Below, one piece after another: positions 11,321 to 24,865 of a DNA stretch of 64,000 nt. Source of the stretch: Desmodus rotundus. Lineage: Eukaryota; Chordata; Mammalia; Chiroptera; Phyllostomidae. The stretch is from contig NC_071387.1 in assembly GCF_022682495.2 (NCBI RefSeq), positions 194,286,143-194,350,142 of the forward strand, written 5' to 3'. The number at the start of each line of letters is the position of its first letter. Within the stretch, counting starts at the first letter, position 1. The position numbers and the translations under genes are program-made. A model generated the notes under the pieces. The model saw only the letters and a list, made by a program, of their open reading frames with translations, made no database searches and was not told the DNA's origin.

Positions 11321-13559
11321 TATTGTAATAGTAATAGTAAAACTAATTGTGGAAAATTTAATTCTTTTGAATTTGAAAACTGTTAAGTATCTTTCATATA
11401 TCATGTTTAACATTCTCTAAACAACTATTTAGGAAAAATAGAAGCCATGTGCATTTCTGGTGAGGTTATTACTGTGATATATGACTGTAAATTTTACAAA
11501 TATTAACCGTGTTTTATTTTTCTTTGTTTCACAAAATGTCAAAGTGAAATGATCGATAACTGTAATACACTACTGAATGAAATAATAGATTAACTCTATT
11601 TGAGCAAGGTATTACTAATAACCATTTATATTTCTGTAAATAAATATGCCACTCTAATCACAGGCAGTTACCCAGGATTAGTGTAGACATTTATTTACTC
11701 AGTACAAATTTGTCTTTGCTTTTGTTCACCCTGCTCTGAATATGAATATAAACATTCATCACGCACAAACGTAAGCTGGAGTGCATCACAATGTCATTTC
11801 TAATAATGATAATTTTGATAATGATCATTTGGTTCCAGGCATACACACACATACACATATAAGTAATTGCAATAAGATATAGAGACTATTAGGATAAGGG
11901 ACTATATTAGAGCCTGAGATTATGGAGGGGGAGCTGAGTACTGTTCCACGGTGGTGCTCTTTCACTTCTGGTGAGCTGAAGAGCTCATGCCCCAACACGT
12001 GTGTTTGTGTGCCTGCCACTAAGAAATTTACTTGTCTTGATTCCATAGGTGTTATCAAGTTGGGGCCTCATCCGAAATACAGGAAAACTGAAGCTAGCTC
12101 ATAATACTTCTATGTTTTATGGACTGAAAGGCTCGCACAGTAGCTTCACAAAAGCTTTCAACAGTTCAATCTCATATTCATTACTCAGTTATCAAGCCAA
12201 ATTAGACCAAATTCAAAATTGTTGTTGGAAATACACAAGATGATTGCATAGTTAATTCAGTAAGTGCAGTATCTTACCAGTGTAAGTATTGGTTTCCTAA
12301 TAAAAACAGTGAATGAAAGTCAAAATATGAAGATTTATAAGAATGTTTTACTTAAATACTAATTCAATTAGTAATAAATATTTTTGTTCATCTTGGAAAT
12401 GCTGATATGCTTTTTCTATTGTTAATGTCACCAAATTTAAGTACAGTTTTCAAGGAAAGAATGATTATTTTCAATTTAAAGAAATATTATATCAATAGTT
12501 GATTAAATATCAGAGGTAATGGCCTTAATAATCAAACCAACATAAAGATAATGGCTTTAATAATGTATGATTTCCTTTTAATTTCTATGAAGTTTGTAGA
12601 AAAAATAGAAAAAAGACCTCAACATTCAAACTTCTGTGAAAACTTACAAATGTTACACTATACATTTTTGAGAGTGCTTCAAGATAAAAATTGTGAAAAT
12701 GACCTTTACTTTTATGCTTTTATTTTCTTGATGTGCCAGCTTGGGTCATCATTTTATGCACTATTTATACTCCTTTTTATGGGAAAGCTGACCTTTCCTG
12801 GAAATTAAATATGAACAGAATACAAATGTGCAGGCATACTTCTTATACACTTGGACAAAATCAAAGGAATGATAAACAGATAAGGAGACTATCTGTGAAA
12901 GATGCCATAGAAAGTGCATCTTTCAGGCTACAGTTTATAAAAGCCAATTACAGTTTTGTAGTTCTCTAGGTTATTTTATCAGTGCTTAAAATGAAATAAG
13001 GTGAGGCCGGTACTAACATGCAATAACCTTCAACAAATAACCCTTTAAATTGTGTTACATGTGTTAACACAATGTAATAATTATAAGTACTGTATTTAAA
13101 ATTATGCTCAATTAGAGTGTATTTAAAATATACAAAAATAAAATATATAAATAAAGCTTAAACTCCCTGATTGATCAGTAAAATAAAAGTGAGAAAACTT
13201 TTAATCTGGTCAAAGACAATAATGAAATGAAACAATAACAAAATTAAGTTGATCTGATGCATGTTAAAATTGTTCCTAAATTCAACAATATTGAAATTAG
13301 CAGAGACTTAGAATGACCGTGAATTAATTAAAATAATAGACATAATAATACTGATGATTCAAAACTATATTATTTTCATTAAAAAGTAGAATCTTTAATT
13401 GGTAATAATTTGAATGAGCATATTGGGCTGATGAAAGATATTTAAAATCCCGTCTAAGGTAACCTTTTAAAAAATATTTCAGTTGTTATATAAACATAAA
13501 CAAATAAATTAAAAGAAACCATCATTTATTTAAAATGTCTCACTTCAGTTTTCAGTGTG
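11321..13559. other. AT-rich intergenic sequence, no named feature
   Basis: About 2.2 kb with only short chance frames. The stretch 11900-12240 is slightly less AT-rich and could be an old unassigned repeat, but nothing in it is recognisable. Confidence 0.45.
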
Positions 13560-13850
13560 GCAGAAAATGCATTTGTCTATTAAAATACATTCTGCTTCTT
13601 TTTGTGGAGTAGGGAGCATTCTAAAGCTAAAGTTAGATGTGACCATGTGAATAAATTTATACCAGTGGAATTTGTAGAGAATAATGCTTGCCTGCTCCAG
13701 GCCTGTGGACTAGGAAAGCTGTAGCAGAATGACCTTGAAAGTCATACCTTGAAGTTGACTGAGAAATCAGCAAAGGGTACAGCTCCTGTGGACTTACAAC
13801 CAGAATTTGATATGGGTGAAACAAACTATATATATATGTTCATGATTCAT
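13560..13850. repeat. Possible ancient MaLR/LTR-like remnant
   Basis: The segment has 'gttagatgtgaccatgtgaa', a phrase seen near the start of several old mammalian LTR repeats, and a less AT-rich body ending in 'ggtgaaacaaac'. Divergence is too high to assign a family or boundaries. Confidence 0.25.
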
Positions 13851-16276
13851 ATACATACATATTCATGATTTTTCAGTTTCTTTTTAATGCTCATGTTCTA
13901 CTTGAACTGTGGATATTATTTTTTCTTTTGTTAGTTTTACAATGACATTTTTCTTTAACTACTTTTCTGAAAATTACTTACTTAAAAGTCCATTGCTCTC
14001 TCTAAAGTCATTTAAATCTCAAGGCAGTTACAGAATTGTGGACATTGATTGCTCATGCCTGACTGAAGCTCTCCAAATTGAGTTAGTAAAACAACGTTTG
14101 CCTGGAATCTCCCTGGAAGCATGATGAGTCAGTAAAGCACTGACCTTAGTACAGCCTGAGTGTGCATGGTTATTGTTATTGTGCCCATACTTCTAAACAA
14201 GGTTTAAGGTTGGACAATTTGTCTTGAGGAACATTACAGTTGTATTACATAAATGCATTTTTCATCATTTACATGTATAATTTTTACAAAGCCAAAGATT
14301 GGATATTGATATAAGGGAAGCTAAGAATGACAGGAAATAGAAGGACATATATGTGCATCCTGAGGAGGAGGAGGGGTGGAATAGAATACAGAGTGGAATG
14401 AAAATATTGAAAAGTTATAAATGACCATTGAGAGTCAGCATTTTTTAGGTATAAAGGAAAAAACGAACAAAAATGCAACTACTACTAAAATTGTTCTTTA
14501 ATGTGTTAAACTGCATTTATTACCATTAAGTTAAACAACATTAAAATTAATCTTTGACCTTCAAAACTGTATTTTCACTCTTCCTTCCTTCATTTTTTTC
14601 TAATAAAATAAAGTTTCATTAGTATATATATGTATATATTTTATATAGTTATCTAAGAGAAACTATTCAATTTTTTGTAGTATTATTTTCCTTGAATTCA
14701 AAAGTCTTAAAAGATGTAAAATATCTCATATATAGTTCAGTCTTTAAATTGTTTTTGTGAAAAGTCTTGTAGGCTTGTCATCACACCTTAATATTTTGAG
14801 AGATTTGACTTAATATTATGTTTGTTTGGTCAAAAAAATGACACACAATATATAGCTACAGTTAAGAAATTTTACACAATACTAGAGGTGGTTGTTTAGT
14901 GTGAGTATAGTCTCATCCAAAATAAACGCATACTTAAATTTGTGTTTATAGTTAGCCACATTGGATGGATGTGGAAACATCATCTTAAAACAAAACAAAG
15001 GCAAATGAATACAATCATAAAGATCAAATATACTTTGGCATTTTTAGAGTATGATACTAAATATGTTTAGGTTCATATTGAAATATAGAATATTAAACTT
15101 AGAAAAATATTTTATTAAAAACCTTAGTACTCCATAAGTTATGATTAAATTGTCAAACATCCTGCCATAATTTAAAATGAAGGTCTTGGTACTCAGCAGT
15201 AGCAGAGAATTATTAATTGCAAAGCCTTTGCATTTCTGCCCTGTCAATCAGCACAAGTCAAAAGTGAAACAACTGCTTAGCATAGGAATCAAGGTCAGAG
15301 AGAAAAATAATTTCTGCTTAGCTATGGTAACGTATATTTTCTCTTCTTTCTATAGTGGAAAATAAGTACTGAATGGCTCTTACCATGTATGAAATTCAAT
15401 TTGTATATATATGCCTACCACCAATTTAACACTCCCGTGTTTTTTTAATTTTCAACAGTTTATTCTGTGAATATATACTTTGTTTTTACCATGTTCAAAC
15501 TCTTTTCTGTCTTATTACATTATACCATAGCAAACACTGTTCTAGTTTTCCTGAGTAATAGCAAAAATAAAAATAATTGATGCCCATTACATATATTTAA
15601 AATTGGAGAAGTATGCTGTTCATAATAAGATACAGTTCAGAATCTAGATAAAATATTTTTCATGAATATTCTTGTTTGTTTTGCCATATTTTTTGGATTG
15701 AAAAAACAACATTATTATTCAGATTGAAATAAGTGAATTTTATTAGAAATATTTTGTGTGATATAATGTTATCAAGTTTGTCCATGCTTGGTAAAGAATA
15801 TAAAACCTGATTTTGAGATCAATATATAAAGATATTAATGCCTTAAACCTACTGTATCCATAAGTCTGTATTTTAAAGAGACTGCAGTCCTTTTATTTAT
15901 GAATTGAATATAGATATAGCCTTATAGCTAATAGCTCTGATGTGACCCTCTATCATGAAACAATCAATGTCTGGTTTTTTCACTTTCAAAGTGTTACATA
16001 AAGTTTGGTGGATCTTTGCCATTCTAAACGCAGTCTACAAAATGCCTTTCTAGTATACTCAGATAATATTACCGCTTTATACATGCGGTATTACACTGGT
16101 GCCTGCTAATGCCAAAGGCAACACACATGTCAAACTACTTAAACAATCTAAACAGGTACATACAAACCTGGTCGCACATTCTAGTGTAAAGACCACAAAA
16201 GAATCTAGATTAATTTATTTGCCAAGCTGAGTACATGATATTAACCTAAGATATTATATTTTAATGTTTGCTAAAA
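13851..16276. other. AT-rich intergenic sequence, no feature seen
   Basis: No coding, SINE or LINE signal that I recognise across about 2.4 kb. Short TA-rich runs occur near 13827-13840 and 14620-14645. Confidence 0.45.
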
Positions 16277-16277
16277 A

Positions 16278-16471
16278 TACCCCATTTTTCAGACTATAAG
16301 ACGCACCTTTCCCAAAAAATTTGGGAGGAAAACGGGGGTGCATCTTAGAGTCTAAATGTAGCTTACCTGGCTCTCTGGGGTGGGGGGTGGTGTTTTTTTC
16401 CCCTATTTTCCTCCTTTAAAATCTAGGTGCGTCTTTATGGTCAGGTGTGTCTTATAGTCCAAAATACAGTA
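16278..16471. repeat. 190-bp terminal-inverted-repeat MITE
   Basis: The ends are inverted repeats: the left end contains 'gactataagacgcacc' (16292-16307) and the right end its inverse with one change (16444-16459). Two further inverse copies of this 16-bp core sit inside (16337-16352 and 16426-16442). TA dinucleotides flank the element (16278-16279 and 16470-16471), as expected for Tc1/mariner-type insertion. There is no coding capacity. The same terminal phrase occurs in DNA transposons of several animals, from memory; the superfamily is unproven. Confidence 0.75.
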
Positions 16472-16929
16472 AACTGTGGCAAAAATAATTTCTTTGATTC
16501 CTTCGAGTTCTTTCCAAATAGTAATATACAACCCCAAAATCAACAAGACATTTATAGTTTCAAAGAAAAGTTTTAAGTGGAATATATTAGATTATAGATT
16601 GATCATAATTTGGTAGGTCCTAATAAATCAGGCTAGAAGATGAAGTTTTATTACTGAAGTTAAAAATTATATCCATTATATTCAATATCAACTTTTCATC
16701 TATTTCTAAAATATCTGCTAGGGAAATCACTTCTACAGATCTTAAATTTGGTATCTGTACTTTTAGAAAGATAAATTTTATAAGATTAAACACTTAATTT
16801 GATCACTTTCCTATAATGTCATAAGAGCTTCTAATGGTAGATAATAAAGAAATAGTTACCAGTTTACTATTCAACTAAACATAAATTATACATTTAATTT
16901 TAAATACTTGACATTTTAAGGTTAATAAT
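16472..16929. other. AT-rich intergenic sequence, no feature seen
   Basis: Nothing recognised between the MITE and the antisense L1. Confidence 0.4.
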
Positions 16930-17880
16930 CTTTTTTAGAACAGATTTAGATTTAGAGGAAAATTGAACAGAAGGTACAGGGTGTTCTGTCTCATTTGTTC
17001 TTTCTCCTTGACCTCAGTCTGCCCTATTATTAACGTGTTGCATTGATGCAGTAAGTCTGTCTCAACTGATGAAGTGATATTTTCTATTATTTTTAACATC
17101 AGCCGTACTTTCATTAGGATTCACTCTGTATTGTACTGTTATATGACTTTTCCTAAATGGATAATGTCAGGGATCTACCATTAGAGTATCATGCATAATA
17201 TTTTAAGTATCCTAAAAATCCCTTATGTTCCACATATTTATCCCTATTCTCTCTGCACAGCTCTTGGGAACTACTAACAATTTTATTGTCTCTACAGTTT
17301 TGTTCTTTCCAGAATGTCACACCTGGTAACCATGCATTCTTTACAGCCGGAGTTCTTTCAATAGGCAGTACACATTTAAGTTTTCTCCAAGTCCTTTTTT
17401 TTTTTTGAAAGCTCATACACTATTTTTGAACAATATTGCATTATAGGAATGAACTGTGGTTTGTTCATTCATCACCTATGGAAGGACATCTCTATAGTGT
17501 TCCATTTTGGCACATATAGATAACTGCTACAAATATTTACATGCAGGTTTATGTGGACATACTTTTCAACTCTTCGGAGTAAAAACTTAATACTGAGATT
17601 TCTGTATCATATTAATAAGAACATGTTGAATTTTGTAAGAAAATGCCAGGCTATCTTCTAAAGTGACTGCACCATTTGGCTTCCCCTTCAGGAATGAATG
17701 AGTTGCTCTAAATACTCACTACCATTTGATATTGTGAGCATTTAGATTTGACCATTATAATAAGTGGTGGTATCTCATCATTTGATACATTTGCTTTTTA
17801 ACACTTTTAATCTTATGTGTTCTAATCATGATTAATTTCTCTTTTTAAAAGAGAAAGTGATTCTTGGGTGTCGTGTTCTT
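16930..17880 (-). mobile_element. Ancient L1M-type 3' end (3'UTR and ORF2 end), antisense
   Basis: The plus strand reads as an L1M 3'UTR in reverse ('agatttagaggaaaattgaa', 'gatgcagtaagtctgtctca', 'ccagaatgtcacacctggta'), then ORF2 in reverse ('ttgtaagaaaatgccaggct', 'ctaaagtgactgcaccattt', 'gtggtggtatctcatcattt'). It is the same element type as the copy at 5.5-10.8 kb but on the other strand. Several hundred bases lack long frames, so it is old. Confidence 0.75.
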
Positions 17881-18054
17881 CTTATTGAATAGTGTAACCC
17901 CTACCTGAGGGTCAAGTGCTTATGAAAGCTAAGGGTCATATAATAGTCCTAATTTGGGGTATATAAATAATCTAGTCTGGATTATTTTGGATATTGTACA
18001 ATATTATTTTCTACACAGCATTTTTTGTAATGCTTTTTGAATACTCAGTCATTT

Positions 18055-18150
18055 TTTCAACCAATAAATATTTATGTCATTACAAATATGTTCCAGACAC
18101 TGCGCTAGGTACTGAAGAAAAAAAGAAAAATAAAACAGCAAAAACAAAGC
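18055..18150 (+). repeat. Possible MIR/L2-type fragment
   Basis: The phrase 'ttccagacactgcgctaggt' preceded by 'aataaatatttatgtcatta' resembles the conserved core of old mammalian MIR/L2 repeats. It is short and diverged. Confidence 0.35.
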
Positions 18151-18217
18151 AATAAAAATAAGTTTTCTAAATGGAAGACTAATTCTTAACAGCACAGATA
18201 CCAAAAGATACAAAAAG

Positions 18218-18451
18218 AAAGAAAAAAAATATTTTTTAAAGATTTTATGTACTTTTAGAGAGAAGACAAGGGATGGAGAGAGGGAGAGAAACATCAATGT
18301 GTGGTTGCCTCTGAGCACCCCCCCACTGGGGATCTTGTCTGCAACCCAGGCCTGTGCCCTGACTAGGAATGGAACTGGCAACCTTTTGGTTTGCAGGCCA
18401 GTACTCAATCCACCGAGCCACACCAGCCATGGTGGGAAGAAAATATTTTTG
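18218..18451 (-). mobile_element. Ves SINE with target duplication
   Basis: The minus-strand body runs 18431-18233, with the head near 18431 ('ggctggtgtggctcggtgga') and the body phrase 'gaggcaaccacacattg' read in reverse at 18295-18311. The tail is 'taaaatctttaaaaaat'. An A/T-rich direct repeat 'aagaaaatattttt' (near 18437-18450) resembles 'aaaaaaatatttttt' at about 18223-18237. Confidence 0.88.
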
Positions 18452-19811
18452 CCTGGAGGAGTTTACCAAACATATCATGGGAAATAAGTAATAAAATTGT
18501 AAAATTGCCTGTTTCCCATAAAAGATCCATTAGATACCTCCAATTAAATATAAATGAATCAATACATACTATTGATTTACTGTAATTAATTTTCTTTTTC
18601 ACAAACATACATGCTATACAACACTAGATAGTTATAAAAATCAATACTTATTTTTAATGATTTAGAGTATAATAGTTTCAGTATATTATTTAAAAATAAT
18701 CCTATATAATCAGTATGTGTCAATGCATATTATTTCTGTGGGAAAATCATTTACCTACCAGTTAACCAATCCAACAACATCTTTCAGTGTCCACAAGACA
18801 GGAGGGGTTGTTCTAGGACTGGCCTTTGGCAAAGTATTACCAGTGAGCCAAATACATCCTCAGGCTTCTTTTTAACATTGTTGTGTTTAAACACATCCAT
18901 ACCCACTTGTTATTTATTACCTATGACACTTTTGTGCTGCAATATCACATTGAGTAGTGGTGATGCAGATTGTATCGGGTTAGCAAAACCAATGTATTTT
19001 ACAGAATACCTTTGCAGACTCATGGTCTAACATCTGGAAATAAAGAGAAACATAAGGTAGATCACCTCAAGGAGCTCTTTCTAGTTAAGGATCGAAAAGA
19101 AAACATCAATCTAATGCAATGAGATGCATATGCAGAAGACGTAGGTGGGTGGCCAGCACAGATTACCTAAGGGTAATTCCTGAAAGTCTTCCAAGCAAAA
19201 GGGATACCTTAAAATTTTGTTTAATGTCTATTAATATTATTTACTCTCTTTCTTTTATAAGCATGATATTTTTTTAAAAGAATAATTGTTTTTTCTCCTT
19301 GTAAGATTAAATGTGATATAGGTTGAAACAAGTGACTTCTCCATTAATTATTTTTTGACTTATTAGGAGTTACACTGTTCATTAATTTTGGCTGAAATGT
19401 AATATCCATTGTGTGAATACACTACATTTTATTTATTTGTTTGAGATACAGTATTTATTATGTGAGTATTTCACAGTTTGATTGGTGTTTCTTTCTGAGT
19501 TTTTGCTCTCGTGAGCTATTGTTACATGTCTCCCACAGTACGTATGCAATCACTTATTTTAGATATAAACCTAGAAATGAAATTGATGTGTCACTCTTCC
19601 CGGTGTTCATCTTGATAAACATTTCACTCGTAACTACAATGGATATTGTGTTGAGCAAGAAATAAACTTGTTAGTTTATTAAACTGTTAAGATAATTAGG
19701 TTTTTGCAGTTTTTGCCATCTTAATAAAATGATTTTGTCACATGAACTGCTTGGCTAGAAGTGAATAGAAGAGACTATGGATTCTCATCTTATCTCAATA
19801 CTTATTTTTGA
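18452..19811. other. Intergenic sequence, no feature seen
   Basis: AT-rich with short chance frames only. Confidence 0.45.
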
Positions 19812-20340
19812 TGCTGTGATAGACAGAATAGCGTCCCTTTAAATTGTTCCATGTTTTAACCCCCAGGATTTGTACATATGTTATATTACATGACAGGCAG
19901 GTAGATATGTGATTGCAGATGGGAGGAAAGGGGCTAATTAGCTGGTGTTAACATGAAGAGATTTTCTAGAATTACCTGCAATGTATCTTAATTATCTGTA
20001 ATGTAATGTAATCACAAGAAACCTTTATATGTGGGAAAGGTAGGTAAGAGAGTCAGAGCCTGAGTGACGGGATGTGACAAGACCTGAAGGGAAATTGCTG
20101 TCTTTAATGATGAAAGGGAGCCAGGAGCCAAGGAATGCAGGTGAACTCTAGAAGGCATAGAGGAAAGAGAAAAGTTATTCTCTAGAATTTTCAGATAACT
20201 GTAACCCCGAAACACCCTGATTTGCCCTGTGAGACCCATTTTATATTTATAACCATCAGAACTCTTAAATAATAAATACATATTGTGTAAGCTACTAGGT
20301 CTATGGTAATTTTTAATAGTAGTAACAGGAAACAAATACA
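19812..20340 (+). mobile_element. MLT1-type LTR (ERVL-MaLR)
   Basis: It starts 'tgctgtgatagacagaatag' and contains 'gtaatcacaagaaaccttta', 'gagccaggagccaaggaatg' and 'gtgagacccattttatattt'. It ends 'taatagtagtaacaggaaac', all in the order of the MLT1 LTR consensus as I remember it. Length (about 530 bp) is normal for the family. No internal retroviral region adjoins it, so it is a solitary LTR. The plus-strand orientation follows from that order. Confidence 0.85.
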
Positions 20341-21694
20341 TATGCATATTTTTTTACCAACTAAAAGGGAAAAAATTATTTGACATTTGTATGGTTTTGA
20401 ACTTCTCTAAACATTAATCAGGTTGAATATCTTTTCAAACATGTATTAGCTATATATGATTCTTTTTTGTGGGAAAATATCTGTGATGCTTTTTGCTGAC
20501 TTTCTGTTTACTTTTGTATAGTTTTTGATTTTCTAGTGAAATTATGAGTCATTTACTCATGATAATTTATTATGAAATTCTTATTCAATAGTATTTTTGG
20601 TTTAAAAATGAACATCTTTACCAAATGTATAAATACTTTTATGCAATTTTCTTTGGATGTCTCTTTATGAAAAAAAGTTTTAAGCATAATTTAATGTTTA
20701 CATATTCCCTGTTTAGTTAGCAATTTAAGGTAATGTTTCTTAATCTACTATTAATCATAATTTCTACTAATATAATATATATAATGTTTTCAAATCAACA
20801 TTAAAGTTATAATCTATATGAAATCTTTTGTACATATATAAAATACATGCATTATATGTTTTTATTTGTCATACACATAATCTTTTTTTATGATTCTATA
20901 CATTAGATAAAGCTCTCTCTCCTCACTGATATAGTGTATAAAATATATATATATATATCATGAGAGAAGATTCCAGTGAACTTTGGTCTTTTTATGTGTT
21001 CCCTACACACCTTGGTGGAAATGAATCTATGTCTGCAGTAGTAACACAACAGTGTCTTCATTGCTATAGCTTCACAGAAATTCCTATCATCCTGCATAGC
21101 AAATCACCACTCCCAGTTCTTCTTGGTTAGAAGTGCCATAGCTGTCGTTAGGGACTTTTTTTCATATATTTAGAAGATAAATATCAATTTCTGTATAAAA
21201 ATTCTATTGTTTTTTTTTAATTGAAATTCCACTAACTCTATAGGCCTATTATAATTAACACTAGTATAGTAATAAAGATACATACCAATTTCATTATTCA
21301 GCTTTTTAATGTTCCTTAATAGGATGTTATAGTTTTCTTGGCAAAATTATTTTCCATATGTGGTTACAATGATTTCTGTGTAATTGAAATAATTTTGGGT
21401 TTCATATGTAAAAGAGCCTACATCTGTAGTAATGACAGTGATCATTTTTGTTATCACTGTTTTGTTATTAAACTACCCAGTCCATAATTTGTAGATGAAA
21501 AACTTATCCCTTCCTTCATATCTTAAATAATTCAAATATATCTTGATGTTCTTCAAAAGCTGTACCTCCTCAATTTCCTAACTATATTTTTAAATGAATT
21601 TTGTCTCCATTTCAATCCAGATACCAATGGCCATATATGTAATCTCAAAGTTTTACATGCCATCCTTAAAACATTATATAGTTAAAAATATTGA
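20341..21694. other. AT-rich intergenic sequence
   Basis: No repeat family or coding signal recognised. A short (TA)n lies at about 20944-20959. Confidence 0.45.
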
Positions 21695-22146
21695 TACAAT
21701 AGCCAAGTACTGGAAGCAACCTAAGTGCCCATTAGCAAATGAGTGGATCCAAAAACTATGGTACATTTACACAATGGAATTCTATTCAGCAAAGAGAAAG
21801 AAGGAGCTTATACCCTTTGCAACAGCATGGATGAAACTGGAGAGCATTATGTTAAGTGAAATAAGCCAGGCAGTGAGGGACAAATACCCTATGATCTCAC
21901 CTTTAACTGGAACATAATCAACAAAAGAAAAAAGGAAACAAAATATAACCAGAGACATTGAAGTTAAGAATAATCTAACAATAGCCAGAGGGGAGTGGGG
22001 AGGGGATAGTGGGGAGAAGGGTTTTCAGGAACTACTATAAAGGACACATGGACAAAATCAAGGGGGAGGGTGGAGGGGGGGGAGGGAGGTGGGTTTGGCT
22101 GGGGTGGGGAGAAAATGCAGACAACTGTAACTGAACAACAATAAAA

Positions 22147-22149
<3 letters not shown>
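21695..22149 (+). mobile_element. 5'-truncated bat L1 3' end
   Basis: The insert begins in ORF2 at 'acaatagccaagtactgg'. The ORF2 frame stays open to its natural stop near 21917, with [19 protein letters not shown] and [18 protein letters not shown]. The G-rich 3'UTR follows and ends 'ctgaacaacaataaaaattt'. Few changes separate it from the copy at 50.2 kb, so it is fairly young. The tail has turned into a (TA)n microsatellite. Confidence 0.92.

Positions 22150-22193
<44 letters not shown>
22150..22193. repeat. (TA)n microsatellite at L1 tail
   Basis: About 22 uninterrupted TA units directly follow the L1 A-rich tail, probably grown from it. Confidence 0.97.
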
Positions 22194-22198
<5 letters not shown>

Positions 22199-23500
22199 GA
22201 ACACTAACTGAAATATCATTAATTTCAATAGAAATATCCTTCAAATTATTGAATTTGACAAATAAATAGCAGACAACCATACTTTTTTCTTTATGATGCT
22301 GACTAAGTCCATAATGGCTTCTGAAAATAGTCTCCATTTATAACTGCTACGATAATCCATAGTTCCCTTGGGGTCATAATATTTTTCCCTCGATGGTGAC
22401 AGTAGCTGATTTAATTAATACTGCTCACCTAAGCTATTGGTAGTCCCTCAATAATGTCACTGAACACCAAGGAACTGATCTAACATTAAGGGATTTGATA
22501 GGGTGCTAACATTTGGTATTTGGGAAATAATTTATACTTGGATCAATTTGCCCAATTATAATGACAATACCAATGTTACTATCAAGAGAAATTATCACAT
22601 AATGTTTCACTCAGCCACTCAGTGGAGATAAGATAGATAGAAGAGGTGGAGGAAAATGGAAGTTTTGGAAATCCAGGAGACATATGAGAAACTCCAGTTA
22701 CTTCCTCATTATAGCAGCCAGGGATTGAAGTATGGGTTTCATAGTCACATGCCACATGTGATGGGGGTAAAGTCAATTCTTTATTTATGTTTTGGTAAAT
22801 ATTATGACTATTGTTTCCTTCTGGATGGGTGAGTCTGGAGAAATTTGTGTCATAAGATTATCCATTAAAATGGAATATTAAAAACATTTAAATCAGGGGA
22901 TAATAAGTTGATAAACACTCCTTTGCTTTGATTAGTTACTCAGTTTAACTATTAGAGCTCACCATCAACCTTCAAAAAATTCCACAGCCATAGTCTTCAG
23001 CCTTCTCTGTATGATTCCATAATTGATTTTCCAATGATATTAAACAGAAAAAAATGTTGCAACCCATGGTTGAACATTCAGGTACATTCCTCCCATTTGT
23101 CTGATTAGGGAAGGGACCCATAGAATATCTCTCTATGAAGGACAGTGTTGGGGCCAGGGGGACAATTTCAGTCATTCCAGCCCCTTTTAAATCTAAAACA
23201 CATTGAAAGAAATGTAGATAATCTGATTTATTCCAACAGGACTATGACTACACCATGCTTTACTTGTGGTCAGGGTAACTACACATCAAGGTCTTGTACA
23301 TACATTTGCTAATTTAATGCGACTTTCTGTGTTGAACAACAGTGGGGTATTTTTATGTAACCAGTGAATCTCATGTGAAATATAATCCCATTAAAATAAG
23401 AATTGTCATTTAATTTTGCCTTAGTGAATGAGAATACACAATGACACTATGCTCTTTAGAGACGAACTTGATGAAATAGAACAGGTGACCTTTGCAGCTA
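22194..23500. other. Intergenic, slightly less AT-rich; unassigned old sequence
   Basis: Two antisense frames (22776-22582 and 23175-22972) have protein-like composition; the second has several Cys and Trp residues. I recognise no domain in either. They could be decayed retroviral or retrocopy remnants, or chance. Confidence 0.3.
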
Positions 23501-23501
23501 T

Positions 23502-23560
23502 ATCTGTATGTATATCTATCTGTCTACCTACCTATCCACCTACCTACCTATCTATAGATA
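23502..23560. repeat. Imperfect (TATC/TACC)n microsatellite
   Basis: Tetranucleotide-type array with units tatc, tgtc, tacc and cacc. Confidence 0.9.
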
Positions 23561-24865
23561 CCATTGGGTGTTCTTGAGCAGCTTATTAATATTTTTATTT
23601 TTCTTCACTTAAAACTTATTAAATTATTGTTCAGTAAACTGTTCAAAGTGATATATTATTGAAAACTCCTTGTTCATTTAGAAATTAAGTATAGTCACCA
23701 AATATATTATGACAAATCTAAACATAAAAGGTAGCTTATTACTTTTACATTTCATAAAGCTATCATCATAAAAGTCACCCAATTAAAATTTCTTAAAATA
23801 TCCTGTTATATTTCAGAATAATTTAAAAAGTTAATGATAGAATGATAGCTGTGAATATAGTGAATTTAGGTATATTTTCCAGTCTATTGACAATAATGAA
23901 ATCAATTACTTTAATGAACAGAGAAAAAAATGTTTCACCTCTATGTAAAATAATATCTAACTTGAGGTAAGTTCTTTCATTAAGGAATAAGGACACCACT
24001 TGCTTCTATTAATCTAGTCCATTCAATAAACTTATTAAGTAAACTTTAAAAGTATATAACATTATGTGATCTAAAGGCAATGCAAAAAATATTCTCATTT
24101 CACAGCTGAGAAAACTTATTTTATTTGCCAACTTAGTGATTATAAAATATAGTGATTTAATAATAAAAGTATTATGGTACAGGACCAAAGAATTTGCCTC
24201 CCAGAAAGGAAAATATACAAAAATATCACATTTTTACTGGTTGATTGTTTAAACAAAACTTCTTATAAATTAATCATTGGATTATTCTCACAAAAAAAAT
24301 GTATTTATTCCCAATATCAGTAACTTTGCAGGGAAAATAGTATTCAGATCACATATTAAACTGTGTGTTCTAACTTCATAAAAGCATCAACACATAAGTG
24401 GTCCTGCCTTACCTTTCTATTTGTTTTATTTTTCATAAAAATCTAAGCTTTTTAAGTCACCTGTTTCTCTTCCAATGTCATTTCCATACTAATGTGTATA
24501 GCACCTGATCTGAACCATTTCCCTGAGGCTTGACATACTGACACAAATTTCATAGTGCTTTTTAGAGTACAGGATGAACGGTCCCCAGACTCTTCTATAC
24601 CCTCATCTCCTTTTCTAAATCTCCCTACTCAAAAACTGCATGCCATCCAATGATCTGGCAGTCCTTTCCAGAGGGATTTGTTTTAGCATTCATATTTCAC
24701 ATGCTTCTGGGCAGGAGAGGAATTACTTATCTTAATCACTTTCCCTGGCACTTCAAAATTACTTTTCTTCTTTTCTCTTCCCTAATTTAAAGCTCATGCC
24801 ATGTAAATATAGTATTTACTGCCATTACTATTCCTATCACTTCTCATGAAGCTTACAATGTAATG
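23561..24865. other. AT-rich intergenic sequence
   Basis: No named feature. A short phrase at 24100-24118 ('ctcatttcacagctgagaaa') is MIR-like but too short to call. Confidence 0.4.

Noticed and set aside
22972..23175. Cys/Trp-containing minus-strand frame considered as an ERV or receptor fragment
   Set aside because: No motif that I can assign and no supporting neighbouring frame; left as unassigned.
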